Part shown: piece by piece, positions 36,101 to 43,769 of the stretch
Position numbering within the stretch: the stretch's first letter is position 1
Layout of the letters: every line of letters starts with the position of its first letter
DNA from: Stenotrophomonas indicatrix
Lineage (GTDB): Bacteria > Pseudomonadota > Gammaproteobacteria > Xanthomonadales > Xanthomonadaceae
DNA: 64,000 nt
Assembly: GCF_002750975.1 (NCBI RefSeq)
Contig: NZ_PEJS01000001.1
Coordinates: 2,108,001-2,172,000, forward strand
Direction of reading: 5' to 3'
The notes under the pieces: model-generated
The model's input: only the letters and a program-made list of their open reading frames with translations
What the model was told of the DNA's origin: nothing
Database searches by the model: none
Made by a program: the position numbers and the translations under genes

Positions 36101-36877
36101 CGTCTGCGGTACGTTCGAGCCCCAGGCGATGATGTAGCGGCTGTTGTACCAGTCGGCCGATTCGGGAACATCGGTCTGCTCGCCCCAGATCTGCGGCGAG
36201 GCCGGCGGCAGATCGCAGTACCAGTCGTAGAAGGACAGGCAGGCGCCGCCCAGCAGCGACAGGTAACGCGCGCCGGCGGCGTAGGACACCATCGACATCG
36301 CCGGAATCGGCGAGAAACCGACCACGCGGTCCGGCCCATACTGCTTCACCGTGTACAGATTGGAAGCCGCGATGATCTCGTTGGCCTCTTCCCAGTTCAG
36401 CCGCACGAAACCGCCCATGCCGCGCCGGGTCTTGTACGAGCGCGCCTTTTCCTTGTCCTCCACGATGCTGGCCCAGGCATCCACCGGCCCCTGGGTCCTG
36501 CGTGCTTCGCGCCACAGGCGCAGCAGCGTGCCGCGGACCAGCGGATACTTCAGGCGGTTGGCGCTGTACAGGTACCAGGAATAGCTGGCGCCACGCGGGC
36601 AGCCACGCGGCTCGTGGTTGGGCAGGTCCGGGCGCGTGCGCGGGTAGTCGGTCTGCTGGGTTTCCCAGGTGACCAGTCCGTTCTTGACGTAGATCTTCCA
36701 GCTGCACGAACCGGTGCAGTTCACCCCGTGGGTGGAGCGCACGATCTTGTCGTACTGCCAGCGCTGCCGGTAGCTGTTCTCCCAGTCACGGCCTTCGCTC
36801 TTGGCAAACCCATGGCCATCGGCAAAGGGCTGGGGGTCACGCTTGAAGAACTGCAAGCGATCAAGAAAATAACTCAT
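33122..36877 (-). CDS. narG: Respiratory nitrate reductase alpha subunit NarG
   Basis: 1251 residues, full length. His50, Cys54, Cys58 and Cys93 make the FS0 [4Fe-4S] site (H-x3-C-x3-C in THGVNCTGSCSWK). The molybdopterin pocket shows GEQTDVPESADWYNSRYIIA and WGSNVPQTRTPDAHFF, including the Asp expected as Mo ligand. The C-terminal dinucleotide-binding domain is intact. It reduces nitrate to nitrite facing the cytoplasm, and no Tat signal is needed. It starts 69 bases after the second narK gene, within the same FNR-controlled unit. Confidence 0.98.
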   Translation of the reverse strand: MSYFLDRLQFFKRDPQPFADGHGFAKSEGRDWENSYRQRWQYDKIVRSTHGVNCTGSCSWKIYVKNGLVTWETQQTDYPRTRPDLPNHEPRGCPRGASYSWYLYSANRLKYPLVRGTLLRLWREARRTQGPVDAWASIVEDKEKARSYKTRRGMGGFVRLNWEEANEIIAASNLYTVKQYGPDRVVGFSPIPAMSMVSYAAGARYLSLLGGACLSFYDWYCDLPPASPQIWGEQTDVPESADWYNSRYIIAWGSNVPQTRTPDAHFFTEARYNGTKTVSICPDYSELAKLTDHWLHPKQGTDAALAFAFGHVILREFHVDSPSQYFQDYCRQYSDMPMLVRLERRADGRLVAGRFLRASELGGLGEANNPDWKTLAYDETSGQIVVPNGSIGFRWGEKGRWNIEEKASNGAETRLRLSLSEANDGIEAVSFPYFGGIESDGWTAAPAEEVLDRNIPVRRLALDDGSQTLVATVYDLLLAQYGVDRGFGGANVARSFDENVPGTPAWQERITGVSRGEVIEIAREFARTADKTHGRSMIIVGAGMNHWFHNDMNYRGLINMLIMCGCVGQTGGGWAHYVGQEKLRPQTGWQPLAFGLDWSKPPRHMNGTSFFYFNTGQWRYEKLQVDELLSPLADASKYSGSLADLNLRAVRMGWLPSAPQLDRNPLQLVREAEAAGVAPADYALGKFKDGSLDFAFADPDASQNHPRMMFIWRSNLLGSSGKGHEYMLRHLLGTRHGLQGKDLGEMGAVKPEEVKWRDEAPEGKLDLLVTLDFRMCTTALYSDIVLPTATWYEKDDLNTSDMHPFIHPLSKAVDPAWESRSDWDIFKEVARTVSEMAPGVLGVEKDLVLVPTLHDTPNELGMPFGVADWKKGECEAIPGQTMPSMTVVERDYPNLYRKFTSLGPLLDKHGNGGKGMNWDTKHEVEFLGKLNHTVREEGVSQGRPAISTAIDAAEVILHLAPETNGHVAVKAWESLGGFTGREHTHLAVGKEHEAIRFRDIQAQPRKIISSPIWSGLEDDNVSYNAGYTNVHELIPWRTVTGRQQFYQDHEWMIDFGEAFMSYRPPVNTRTIEPLLNQRSNGNKEIVLNWITPHQKWGIHSTYSDNLIMQTLSRGGPIVWLSEDDARSAGIVDNDWIELFNVNGAIAARAVVSQRVMPGMAMMYHAQERIINVPGSEISGTRGGIHNSVTRIVLKPTHMIGGYAQLAYGFNYYGTCGTNRDEFVIVRKMDKVDWLDDEQPAGASASASKEVV

Positions 36878-36946
36878 CGGGGGTCTCCCTTTGCGGACAT
36901 CTGCATCGTGGCTGTGTGTGTCATCTGGCTGCGGTGCGCTTTCATG

Positions 36947-38365
36947 TCAGCAGGGCGTCTCAGCGCCACGCCGGTAGTACCACCACCAGGTCACGGCCAG
37001 GCAGGTGACATAGAAAACGACGAACCCGTACAGCGCCATATCGGGGCTGCCGGTCAACGTGATCGAAGAGCCATAGCTCTTGGGAATGAAGAAGCCGCCG
37101 TAGGCACCGATCGCACCAGAGAAGCCCACCACCGCAGCCGACTCGATGCTGGCCTGGTGCGCCGACGCGGCCTTGCCTTCAGCGTTGGCCCCTGCCGACA
37201 GGCGCTCATGCAGCGTGCGGAAGATCACCGGGATCATGCGGAAGGTGGTGCCGTTGCCGATGCCACTGAGCACAAACAGCGCCATGAAGCTGAAGAGGAA
37301 GCCGTAGAAGTTGCCGCCCTGGCCATCGCTGGGCAGGAAATGCAGCACGCCGAACACCGCTGCGATCATCAGCGCGAACACCCAGAACGTCAGCCGCGCA
37401 CCACCCCAGCGGTCGGCCATGCTGCCGCCCACCGAGCGCATCAGCGCACCCAGCAACGGGCCGATGAAGGCGTAGGCCAAGGGGTTCACGGCGGGGAACT
37501 GGCTCTTCACCAGCATCGGGAAGCCAGCAGAGAAGCCGATGTAGGAACCGAAGGTGCCGATGTACAACCAGCACATCAGCCAGTTGTGCTTGCGGCGGAA
37601 GATCACCGCCTGCTCGGCGAAGGAGGAACGCGCGCTGGTCAGGTCATTCATGCCGAACCAGGCCGCCACCGCGCAGAACGCAATGGCCGGCACCCAGATG
37701 AAGCCGGCATTCTGCAGGTACAGCGGTGCACCGCCCTCCACCACCGGCTGCGGCGCACCACCGAGGGCACCGAATACGCCCACCGTGATCACCAGCGGAA
37801 TCACCGCCTGGGCCACCGACACCCCGACATTGCCCAGGCCGGCATTCAGGCCCAGCGCCAGGCCCTGCTTCTGCTTGGGATAGAAGAAGGAGATGTTGGA
37901 CATCGACGAGGAGAAGTTCGCCCCACCAAAGCCGCACAGGATCGCGATCACCACGAACACCCAGTACGGCGTGGCCGGGTTCTGCACCGCAAAGCCCAGC
38001 CAGATCGTCGGGGCCAGCAGCGACGCAGTGGACAGCGCCGTCCAGCGGCGACCGCCAAAGATCGGAATCACGAACGAATAGAAGATGCGCAGCGTCGCGC
38101 CGGACAGGCTGGGCAGTGCCACCAGCCAGAACAACTGATCGGTGCTGAAGCCGAAGCCGATCTTCGGCAGGCTGATGGTCACCGCCGAGAACAGTACCCA
38201 GACCGAGAAGGCCAGCAGCAGCGAGGGAATGGAGATGACCAGGTTGCGGGTGGCGACCCGCTTGCCGGTGCGCTCCCAATAGCCGGGATCTTCCGGCGTC
38301 CAGTCGCTGATGACGCGACCGGGACTGGCAGTGCTGCGGACAACAGGATCGCTACCGACGGTCAT
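36947..38365 (-). CDS. Nitrate/nitrite MFS transporter NarK (copy 2)
   Basis: 472 residues from the ATG at 38365 (GGAG eight bases upstream); a TTG four codons earlier is less likely. 12 helices with nitrate signatures GGANFSSSMSNISFFYPKQK with QGLALGLNAGLGNVG, and SIESAAVVGFSGAIGAYGGF. It differs from copy 1 in a longer central region (GGAPQPVVEGGAPLYLQNAG), the long NarK2/NasA-like form often acting as antiporter. It is the first gene of the nar operon, 96 bases after a perfect FNR box. Confidence 0.93.
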   Translation of the reverse strand: MTVGSDPVVRSTASPGRVISDWTPEDPGYWERTGKRVATRNLVISIPSLLLAFSVWVLFSAVTISLPKIGFGFSTDQLFWLVALPSLSGATLRIFYSFVIPIFGGRRWTALSTASLLAPTIWLGFAVQNPATPYWVFVVIAILCGFGGANFSSSMSNISFFYPKQKQGLALGLNAGLGNVGVSVAQAVIPLVITVGVFGALGGAPQPVVEGGAPLYLQNAGFIWVPAIAFCAVAAWFGMNDLTSARSSFAEQAVIFRRKHNWLMCWLYIGTFGSYIGFSAGFPMLVKSQFPAVNPLAYAFIGPLLGALMRSVGGSMADRWGGARLTFWVFALMIAAVFGVLHFLPSDGQGGNFYGFLFSFMALFVLSGIGNGTTFRMIPVIFRTLHERLSAGANAEGKAASAHQASIESAAVVGFSGAIGAYGGFFIPKSYGSSITLTGSPDMALYGFVVFYVTCLAVTWWWYYRRGAETPC

Positions 38366-38460
38366 ACATGGCTCCAAGGCTGTGGAATGACGTGGGTACT
38401 GCTTTCAAGTTGTAACCCGTCGTCATGCAGCCATTAGGCCGTGCAGCAGCAACGACGGGG

Positions 38461-38474
38461 TTGATCTGGATCAA
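38461..38474 (-). promoter_or_regulatory. Perfect FNR box of the narK-narGHJI operon
   Basis: TTGATCTGGATCAA is a full palindromic match to TTGAT-N4-ATCAA. It lies 96 bases upstream of the narK start, which leaves room for a -41.5 activator position. It also sits 36 bases beyond the stop of the small gene behind mobA. An obvious NarL heptamer was not identified. Confidence 0.85.
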
Positions 38475-38509
38475 TCAGGTGCAGGTTTTCAGCCTGCCCC
38501 TGACAAATG

Positions 38510-38875
38510 TCAAACCGGTGACGCGGAACCGCGGCGGGTCACGCCACGCTGGCGCACGCTGTCGCGCACATCCACATCGAACTGCAGTTGCAGCGTGGTG
38601 CCGTCGTCCAGATACAGCGCAAAGGCCAGGCCATCGCGGCATGGCAGGCGCCCGGCCAGGTCCTCCACGGAAGACCGGGGCAATACCAGGCGGCAATCGG
38701 TGCCGCTGTCGAGCAGCACGGCCGATTCGCCACCATGCAGCGAAACGGCGGTACCCCAACCACCACTGCCGCCGAACCGGGTCAGGTTCTCCACCGTTTC
38801 ACCGGCCAGCAGCCGGGCCAGTTCGGCCTCGTCCAGGCGCAGACGCATTGTCTGTTCTTGCAACTGCACCTTCAT
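38510..38875 (-). CDS. Small conserved protein coupled to mobA, function unknown
   Basis: 121 residues from the ATG at 38875, which overlaps the mobA stop by four bases. It is a compact, probably all-beta protein with alternating hydrophobic strands: MRLRLDEAELARLLAGETVE, WGTAVSLHGGESAVLLDSG and GLAFALYLDDGTTLQLQFDV. It has no cysteine cluster, signal or membrane helix. It resembles, from memory, small DUF proteins found beside MoCo genes. Tight coupling to mobA and the position just before the nar operon suggest a role in MoCo delivery or nitrate reductase maturation, which is inference only. Confidence 0.7.
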   Translation of the reverse strand: MKVQLQEQTMRLRLDEAELARLLAGETVENLTRFGGSGGWGTAVSLHGGESAVLLDSGTDCRLVLPRSSVEDLAGRLPCRDGLAFALYLDDGTTLQLQFDVDVRDSVRQRGVTRRGSASPV

Positions 38876-39420
38876 GAGGCAACGTCCTCCCATTGGGTGG
38901 GGGTATTGCAGTTGATCAGGGCGCTTTCATCAGCGTGGGCCAGGCGCAGCGTCTGCGCGTCCAGCCGGTGTTGCAAGGCCTGCAGGGAACGCGGGCCGAG
39001 GGGATCGTGGATCATGTTTTCGAGGATCGTGCGACTTTCATTGTCCACATTAAACAGCATCGGAAGCGGATGCCCGTCAAAGATCGTGCAAGCGCTGCGA
39101 TGCCCGTCACGCAATTGCTGCAGCAGATCCGGGGTCAAGCGGGGCGTATCCACCGGTACTACCCAAGCCGGGCCATCGGTCATCTGCATCGCCACGCTGA
39201 ACAGGCCTCCGAGCGGCCCGCAACGCGTGATCTGGTCGGGTATGCCGCCGAAGGCAGGGTAGCGCCCGCTCACCCAGACCCGGTCTGCCCCGGCCAGCCG
39301 CAAGGTGCCACGCATGTGCTCCAGCAGGGTGCGCCCCTGCCAGGGCAGCAATGCCTTGTCACGGCCCATCCGGCTGGACAGGCCGCCGGCAAGCACGATG
39401 CCGGCAATGGGCGTTGTCAC
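38872..39420 (-). CDS. mobA: Molybdenum cofactor guanylyltransferase MobA
   Basis: 182 residues from a GTG at 39420; the open frame extends upstream but only through a repeat. The nucleotide-binding start IAGIVLAGGLSSRMGRDKAL and VVPVDTPRLTPDLLQQL (D-x-P metal site) are intact. It links GMP to molybdopterin, giving the bis-MGD cofactor that NarG needs. Two SMAG-like palindromes lie between it and moaE, so it is probably transcribed through them from the moa promoter or from its own. Confidence 0.9.
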   Translation of the reverse strand: MTTPIAGIVLAGGLSSRMGRDKALLPWQGRTLLEHMRGTLRLAGADRVWVSGRYPAFGGIPDQITRCGPLGGLFSVAMQMTDGPAWVVPVDTPRLTPDLLQQLRDGHRSACTIFDGHPLPMLFNVDNESRTILENMIHDPLGPRSLQALQHRLDAQTLRLAHADESALINCNTPTQWEDVAS

Positions 39421-39433
39421 GCGGGAAACCCGA

Positions 39434-39500
39434 CCACGCCATGCGTGGCTGCTCCTGTCGGGCGCGAGGGGAAGGCGCCATCCACGCATGGAGCAACCGT
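39434..39500. repeat. SMAG-like palindrome, degenerate copy
   Basis: CCACGCCATGCGTGGCTGCT to CCATCCACGCATGGAGCAAC: a pair of CACGC-CATGCGTGG stems without intact GTAG/CTAC ends. It is an 87-base-offset copy of the complete element next to it, and its edge touches the mobA start region. Confidence 0.6.
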
Positions 39501-39514
39501 GCAGGTACGCCTCA

Positions 39515-39589
39515 GTAGAGCCACGCCATGCGTGGCTGCTTCTGCCAAGCGCAAGGGGAAGGTGCCATCCACGCATGGCGTGGATCTAC
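39515..39589. repeat. SMAG-like palindrome pair, CACGCCATGCGTGG subtype
   Basis: Begins GTAGAGCCACGCCATGCGTG and ends CCACGCATGGCGTGGATCTAC, with a central GGGGAAGG loop. It has the same GTAG...CTAC frame as the other SMAG elements but a different stem. It ends six bases before the moaE stop codon. Confidence 0.8.
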
Positions 39590-39594
39590 TGCCG

Positions 39595-40074
39595 TCAGTG
39601 GTGATCATGCGCCGGTTCACCGTCGGCGTGGCACAGCGTGCAGCCTTCGCTCCACTCGCTGTCGCCGTCCTCGTAATGTTCCTGCTTCCAGATCGGGCAC
39701 TGGTGTTTCACCGCCTCGATCAACTGCCGGCACGCGCGGAACGCTTCATCACGGTGCGGGCTGCCCGCAGCCACCACCACCGCCACATCGCCAATGCCCA
39801 AGCGGCCCTTGGCATGCGCCACATACAGCTTCAGCTTCGGCCCGAACGTCGCCTCGATCTCCGCCGCCAGGCGCTGGATCTCGTTCAGCACCAGCGGTTC
39901 GAACAGGTCATAGGTGATGCCGGTCACCGGCCGCCCCACATTGAAGTCGCGCACCTTGCCGATGAACACATCGATGCCGCCGAATGCCGGGTCGGACACC
40001 GCCGCGATGCCTTCGACCGGGTCGATGGCGCGCTGCGCACGGTCCACCACCTTTGCCGTCACGTTGCTGCTCAT
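39595..40074 (-). CDS. moaE: Molybdopterin synthase catalytic subunit MoaE
   Basis: 159 residues. MoaE blocks: VSDPAFGGIDVFIGKVRDFN, LYVAHAKGRLGIGDVAVVVA, then SPHRDEAFRACRQLIEAVKH and CPIWKQEHYEDGDSEW, which includes the active-site Lys of K-x-E. It adds sulfur from MoaD thiocarboxylate to precursor Z. The C-terminal tail is Cys/His-rich (CTLCHADGEPAHDHH), a small possible metal-binding extension. It lies three bases after moaD. Confidence 0.96.
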   Translation of the reverse strand: MSSNVTAKVVDRAQRAIDPVEGIAAVSDPAFGGIDVFIGKVRDFNVGRPVTGITYDLFEPLVLNEIQRLAAEIEATFGPKLKLYVAHAKGRLGIGDVAVVVAAGSPHRDEAFRACRQLIEAVKHQCPIWKQEHYEDGDSEWSEGCTLCHADGEPAHDHH

Positions 40075-40077
40075 GGC

Positions 40078-40341
40078 TCAGCCCCCGCTCACCGGCGGCA
40101 GGATCGCCACCTTGCCATCGGCAGGCAGCGCCTCGTGGTCACGCAGCACGCGCTGCTGGTCGGCAAAGGCCGAATAGTCCAGCAACCCGGCGCGGAAACC
40201 GGGAAAGCGCACCGGCAGCAGCTCTCGCAGCGCCTGGCGCAGGTCGGCCACGGTGCCACCGGCCACCTCCAGCGCGATCTCGCGGCTGGCATCCAGATCG
40301 GAAAACGCACCGAACAACTGCAGATTCACCTGCTTCATCAT
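40078..40341 (-). CDS. moaD: Molybdopterin synthase sulfur-carrier subunit MoaD
   Basis: 87 residues with a ubiquitin-like fold and the essential C-terminal Gly-Gly (ILPPVSGG). Strand pattern MMKQVNLQLFGAFSDL and FADQQRVLRDHEALPADGKV fits MoaD. It overlaps the moeA stop by four bases. Confidence 0.93.
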   Translation of the reverse strand: MMKQVNLQLFGAFSDLDASREIALEVAGGTVADLRQALRELLPVRFPGFRAGLLDYSAFADQQRVLRDHEALPADGKVAILPPVSGG

Positions 40342-41591
40342 GACTCCTGGGTTGCCAGCTGCAGCGGGTCCTGGTGGCCCCAGCCCTGCACGCGCACCGG
40401 TGTGCCGGCCGCGACGAGGTCCCCCTCGCCCTCCAGCACCACCCAGGCGTTGGCCTGCAGCATGGATTTCAAACGGAACGATTCCTGCCCGGACAGCACG
40501 CGCGCGCTCAAGCGCCCCTGCGCGTCCACGTCCACCCGCGCACGCGCGTGGAAGCGCAGGCCCGGCGGTTTGCGCACATCGGCCTGCAACGGCAGCTGCA
40601 GCAGCGGCTCTGCGGCCAGGCCCAGCAGGCGGCGCAGCACCGGTTCAACGAAGAAGCGCTGCCCCACCGCCGCCGACACCGGGTTGCCCGGCAGGCCGAA
40701 ATACAGCGCGCCATCGGGCAGCACTGCAAACAACAGTGGCTTGCCCGGGCGGATCGCCACCTTGTGGAACACGATGCGGGCGCCGCGGGCGCGCAGCGCA
40801 TCGGGAATGAAGTCGTAGCGGCCGGCCGACACTGCGCCGGTGCTGATCAGCACCTTCGCACCCGCAGCCAGCGCGTCGTCCAGCACCGCATCGAAGGCAG
40901 CCACGTCATCGCCTACCGTGCCCTGCCACACCACCTCGGCACCGGCAGCCTGCAGGCGGCCGATCAGGTAGGGCCGGTTGCTGTCACGGATCTGTCCGGA
41001 CTCCAGCGCCTGCGCCGCTTCGGTCACCAGCTCCTTGCCAGTGGCAATGACCGCGACCTTCGGCCGTGCCACCACCGCCACCTCGGCCACGCCGATGGCG
41101 TGCAGCAGGGTGCGTGCATTGATGTCCAAGGCCTGCCCGGCCTGCAGCACGCGCTCGCCTTCTTCCACGTCCTGTCCGCGCAGGCGCACGTTCTGGCCAG
41201 GTTTCACCCCGCTCTTCAACGCAATGCGGGTCGGGCGACCCTGGCCGCTGGCAAGGATCTCCACGTTCTCGATCGGCACCACCGTATCCAGCCCAACCGG
41301 CATGCGCGCGCCAGTCATGATTTCCCAAGCGCCGTCGCCGCCCTCGGTACCGGCGTCGCCCGCCGCCTGCCAGCCCTGCACCACAAATTCGGTATCGCTT
41401 TCGAACGGCGTGCCATTGGCGCGCAGCGCGAAGCCGTCCATCGCCGAGTTGTCGAACGGCGGCAACGACTGCCCGCTGATGATGTCCGTGGCGAGGATGC
41501 GACCCGCAGCCTCATGCAATGCCAGCCGCTCGGCCGGCAGCGGCGTGGCCGCCTGCATCAGGTGCTGCAGCGCTTCGCTGTAGGCAATCAT
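40338..41591 (-). CDS. moeA: Molybdopterin molybdenumtransferase MoeA
   Basis: 417 residues from the ATG at 41591. MoeA signatures: GQSLPPFDNSAMDGFALRAN, GAWEIMTGARMPVGLDTVVP with IENVE, GVKPGQNVRLRGQDVEEGE, and STGAVSAGRYDFIPDALRA, the last with the GxxS metal-site loop in the form TGAVSAG. The PGNP loop (YFGLPGNPVSAAVG) completes it. It inserts molybdate into adenylated molybdopterin. It overlaps the moaC-moaB gene by four bases. Confidence 0.96.
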   Translation of the reverse strand: MIAYSEALQHLMQAATPLPAERLALHEAAGRILATDIISGQSLPPFDNSAMDGFALRANGTPFESDTEFVVQGWQAAGDAGTEGGDGAWEIMTGARMPVGLDTVVPIENVEILASGQGRPTRIALKSGVKPGQNVRLRGQDVEEGERVLQAGQALDINARTLLHAIGVAEVAVVARPKVAVIATGKELVTEAAQALESGQIRDSNRPYLIGRLQAAGAEVVWQGTVGDDVAAFDAVLDDALAAGAKVLISTGAVSAGRYDFIPDALRARGARIVFHKVAIRPGKPLLFAVLPDGALYFGLPGNPVSAAVGQRFFVEPVLRRLLGLAAEPLLQLPLQADVRKPPGLRFHARARVDVDAQGRLSARVLSGQESFRLKSMLQANAWVVLEGEGDLVAAGTPVRVQGWGHQDPLQLATQES

Positions 41592-42586
41592 GCGTGGCCA
41601 CCGCCATCGACCATCGCCAGCGCGTGGCCCAGCACCGGCGCCAGAATGTCCAAGCACTGCGCGGCCGCACGCGGGCTGCCCGGCAGCGCAAACACCAGCA
41701 TGTCATCCAGCTGCACCACCTCGGCCCGGCTCAGCCAGGCCATCGGCGTGTGCTGCGCACTCAACGCACGCACCATCTGCGCCAGGCCGTGCACCGGTCG
41801 CGCATTCAACGAACGCAGCGCCTCCGGGGTCAGGTCACGCGGGCCAAGCCCGGTGCCACCGGTACACAGGCACAGGCGCACGCCCTCGCCCGCCAGCGCA
41901 CGCAGCCGGCCCGCAAGCGGTTCGATGCCATCGGGCAATACCTCGGCAGCCACCACCTCGCCACCGAGCGTCTGCAGCCCGCTCACCAGCTTCGGGCCGG
42001 ACTCGTCGGCATAGCTACCCTCGCTGGCGCGATCGCTCAGGGTGATCACCGCGCAGGCCGCGCCGTTCAGACCCTTCGGCGGGCGCGGCCTGAAGCGCGC
42101 GCGCTCACCCTCGTCCATGCCGTCGGGATGCAGCCACAGGCCGCGCTTGCCGCCCTCCTTGAACAACAGGCGGATGCCCTCGATGCGCAGCGCCGGCTCC
42201 ACCGGCTTGCTCAGGTCGTACAGGGTCAGCAGTGCCGCGTTGACGCCGGCAAGCGCCTCCATCTCCACACCGGTGCGGGCCTCGCTGGCGCACTCGCACC
42301 ACACGCGTATCGCCTGCCGCTCCGGCACCGGCGCGCAGTACACCTGCACCAGTTCCAGCGGCAGCGGGTGGCACAGCGGCATCAGCATCGAGGCCATCTT
42401 GGCGCCCTGCAGCCCGGCAATCTCGGCCATCACCAGCGCATCGCCCTTGGGCAACCGGCGCTCGACAATCAGCGGGTAGGCCACTGGCCCGGCATGCAGC
42501 TCGCCCACCGCTACCGCGCGGCGGCGGGTAACGCGCTTGTCACGCACATCGGCCATGTGGAAGGCCGCAGTCAATTCACCACTCAT
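41588..42586 (-). CDS. moaCB: MoaC-MoaB fusion: cyclic pyranopterin phosphate synthase plus MPT adenylyltransferase
   Basis: 332 residues from the ATG at 42586 (GAGGA upstream); an ATG four codons earlier overlaps the moaA stop and is also possible. Residues ~8-155 are MoaC: MADVRDKRVTRRRAVAVG, AEIAGLQGAKMASMLMPLCH, TGVEMEALAGVNAALLTLYD and EGGKRG. After a Pro/Arg-rich linker, residues ~170-332 are MoaB/MogA: AVITLSDRASEGSYADESGP and LCLCTGGTGLGPRDLTPEAL. The fusion joins the second step of MoCo synthesis with the later adenylylation step. Such fusions are known in some proteobacteria. Confidence 0.94.
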   Translation of the reverse strand: MSGELTAAFHMADVRDKRVTRRRAVAVGELHAGPVAYPLIVERRLPKGDALVMAEIAGLQGAKMASMLMPLCHPLPLELVQVYCAPVPERQAIRVWCECASEARTGVEMEALAGVNAALLTLYDLSKPVEPALRIEGIRLLFKEGGKRGLWLHPDGMDEGERARFRPRPPKGLNGAACAVITLSDRASEGSYADESGPKLVSGLQTLGGEVVAAEVLPDGIEPLAGRLRALAGEGVRLCLCTGGTGLGPRDLTPEALRSLNARPVHGLAQMVRALSAQHTPMAWLSRAEVVQLDDMLVFALPGSPRAAAQCLDILAPVLGHALAMVDGGGHA

Positions 42587-42594
42587 CGTGTTCC

Positions 42595-43575
42595 TCATCC
42601 TCCAATCGAAGCCAGATGCGGGGTCAACCCGGTCTGGCCCTGGTGCAATCCGTGCCCGGCCGCTTTCAGGCCAAGCTGTGTGGTGATGCGTGCCAGCAGC
42701 GCGTCCTGGTCGTCGTCGCTCTGCAACAGCGGGCGCAGCGGCACGCCGAATTCGCCGAACAGGCACAGCCGCAGGTCACCCTTGGCGGTCACCCGCAGGC
42801 GGTTGCATCCCTTGCAGAAGTCACGCGAGTACGGGGCGATGATGCCCACCGTGCCGCGATGCTGCGGGTGGCTGAACTCGCGTGCCGGGCCGGCATCGGC
42901 CGCGCGCGGGCGCTCGTGCCAGCCAGCGGCCAGCAGCTGCTCGATCACCACGTCGGCGCGCAGATGGTGGCGCTGGAAATAAGCTTCGTTGTCGCCGGTA
43001 CGCATCAGTTCAATGAAGCGCACGCTGAAGGGGCGGTCGCGCAGGAAGTCCATCCACTGCGGCAACTCGTCGTCGTTCAGGCCGCGCAGCAGCACCGCGT
43101 TGAGCTTGATGGCCGGCAGGCCCAGTGCCTGGGCCATCTCCAGCCCCTGCTGGATGTCCGGCAGGCGGTCATGGCCGGTGATGGTCCTGAAGCGCTCGCG
43201 CTGCAGGCTGTCCATGCTCACGTTCAGCGCGGTCAGGCCGGCCCGGTGCCAGCCCGGCAGGCGACGCGGCAGCAGCGTGCCATTGGTGGTGATGGCCACC
43301 TTGCGGATGCCCGGCACGGACGCCACCGTGGCGATGATCTCGTCCAGGTCCTTGCGCAGACTGGGCTCGCCACCGGTCAGGCGGATCTTGGTCATCCCCA
43401 GCATGGCAAAGGCGCGCACCAGGCGCGCGATCTCGTCCACCGCCAGGAAGCGCGGGCGGCCGTCGGCCCGGTAGCCATCGGGCAGGCAGTAGCTGCAACG
43501 GAAGTTGCAGGCCTCGGTCAACGACAGGCGCAGGTAAGGAAAGCTGCGCCCGAATCCGTCGGTGAGTTGGCTCAT
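42595..43575 (-). CDS. moaA: GTP 3',8-cyclase MoaA
   Basis: 326 residues from the ATG at 43575. The radical-SAM site C-x3-C-x2-C is in TEACNFRCSYCLPDGY. The second cluster ligands are in DFCKGCNRLRVTAKGDLRLC, and the C-terminal Gly-Gly required for activity is present (ASIGG). It performs the first committed step of MoCo synthesis. It is the first gene of the moa operon. Confidence 0.97.
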   Translation of the reverse strand: MSQLTDGFGRSFPYLRLSLTEACNFRCSYCLPDGYRADGRPRFLAVDEIARLVRAFAMLGMTKIRLTGGEPSLRKDLDEIIATVASVPGIRKVAITTNGTLLPRRLPGWHRAGLTALNVSMDSLQRERFRTITGHDRLPDIQQGLEMAQALGLPAIKLNAVLLRGLNDDELPQWMDFLRDRPFSVRFIELMRTGDNEAYFQRHHLRADVVIEQLLAAGWHERPRAADAGPAREFSHPQHRGTVGIIAPYSRDFCKGCNRLRVTAKGDLRLCLFGEFGVPLRPLLQSDDDQDALLARITTQLGLKAAGHGLHQGQTGLTPHLASIGG

Positions 43576-43682
43576 GGCTGGTCCACCTTGTTGTTCCACC
43601 GTCTTGCCTGTGCCCGGAACGGCCCGGATACCCTCGCCTGCTGAGACTGACGCCAGCCTACGCGGCAGGCATTGGCAGCGGG

Positions 43683-43696
43683 ATGACTTAAATCAA
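43683..43696 (-). promoter_or_regulatory. Weak FNR-like box upstream of moaA
   Basis: TTGATTTAAGTCAT on the minus strand, eight of ten conserved positions, 107 bases before the moaA ATG. It is a plausible but imperfect site. MoCo genes under FNR control would match the anaerobic cluster. Confidence 0.35.
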
Positions 43697-43769
43697 TCGC
43701 CGCCGGCCACGCCGCCCGGACGTTATGGCAGCATGCGGCTTTCCGTGCAGCGTGCGTGTGACAGCCATC

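Noticed and set aside
33107..38437. Two very long plus-strand open frames (627 and 1123 codons) opposite narG and narK
   Set aside because: They are antisense to narG and narK; composition is of the His/Arg/Gln shadow type without motifs.
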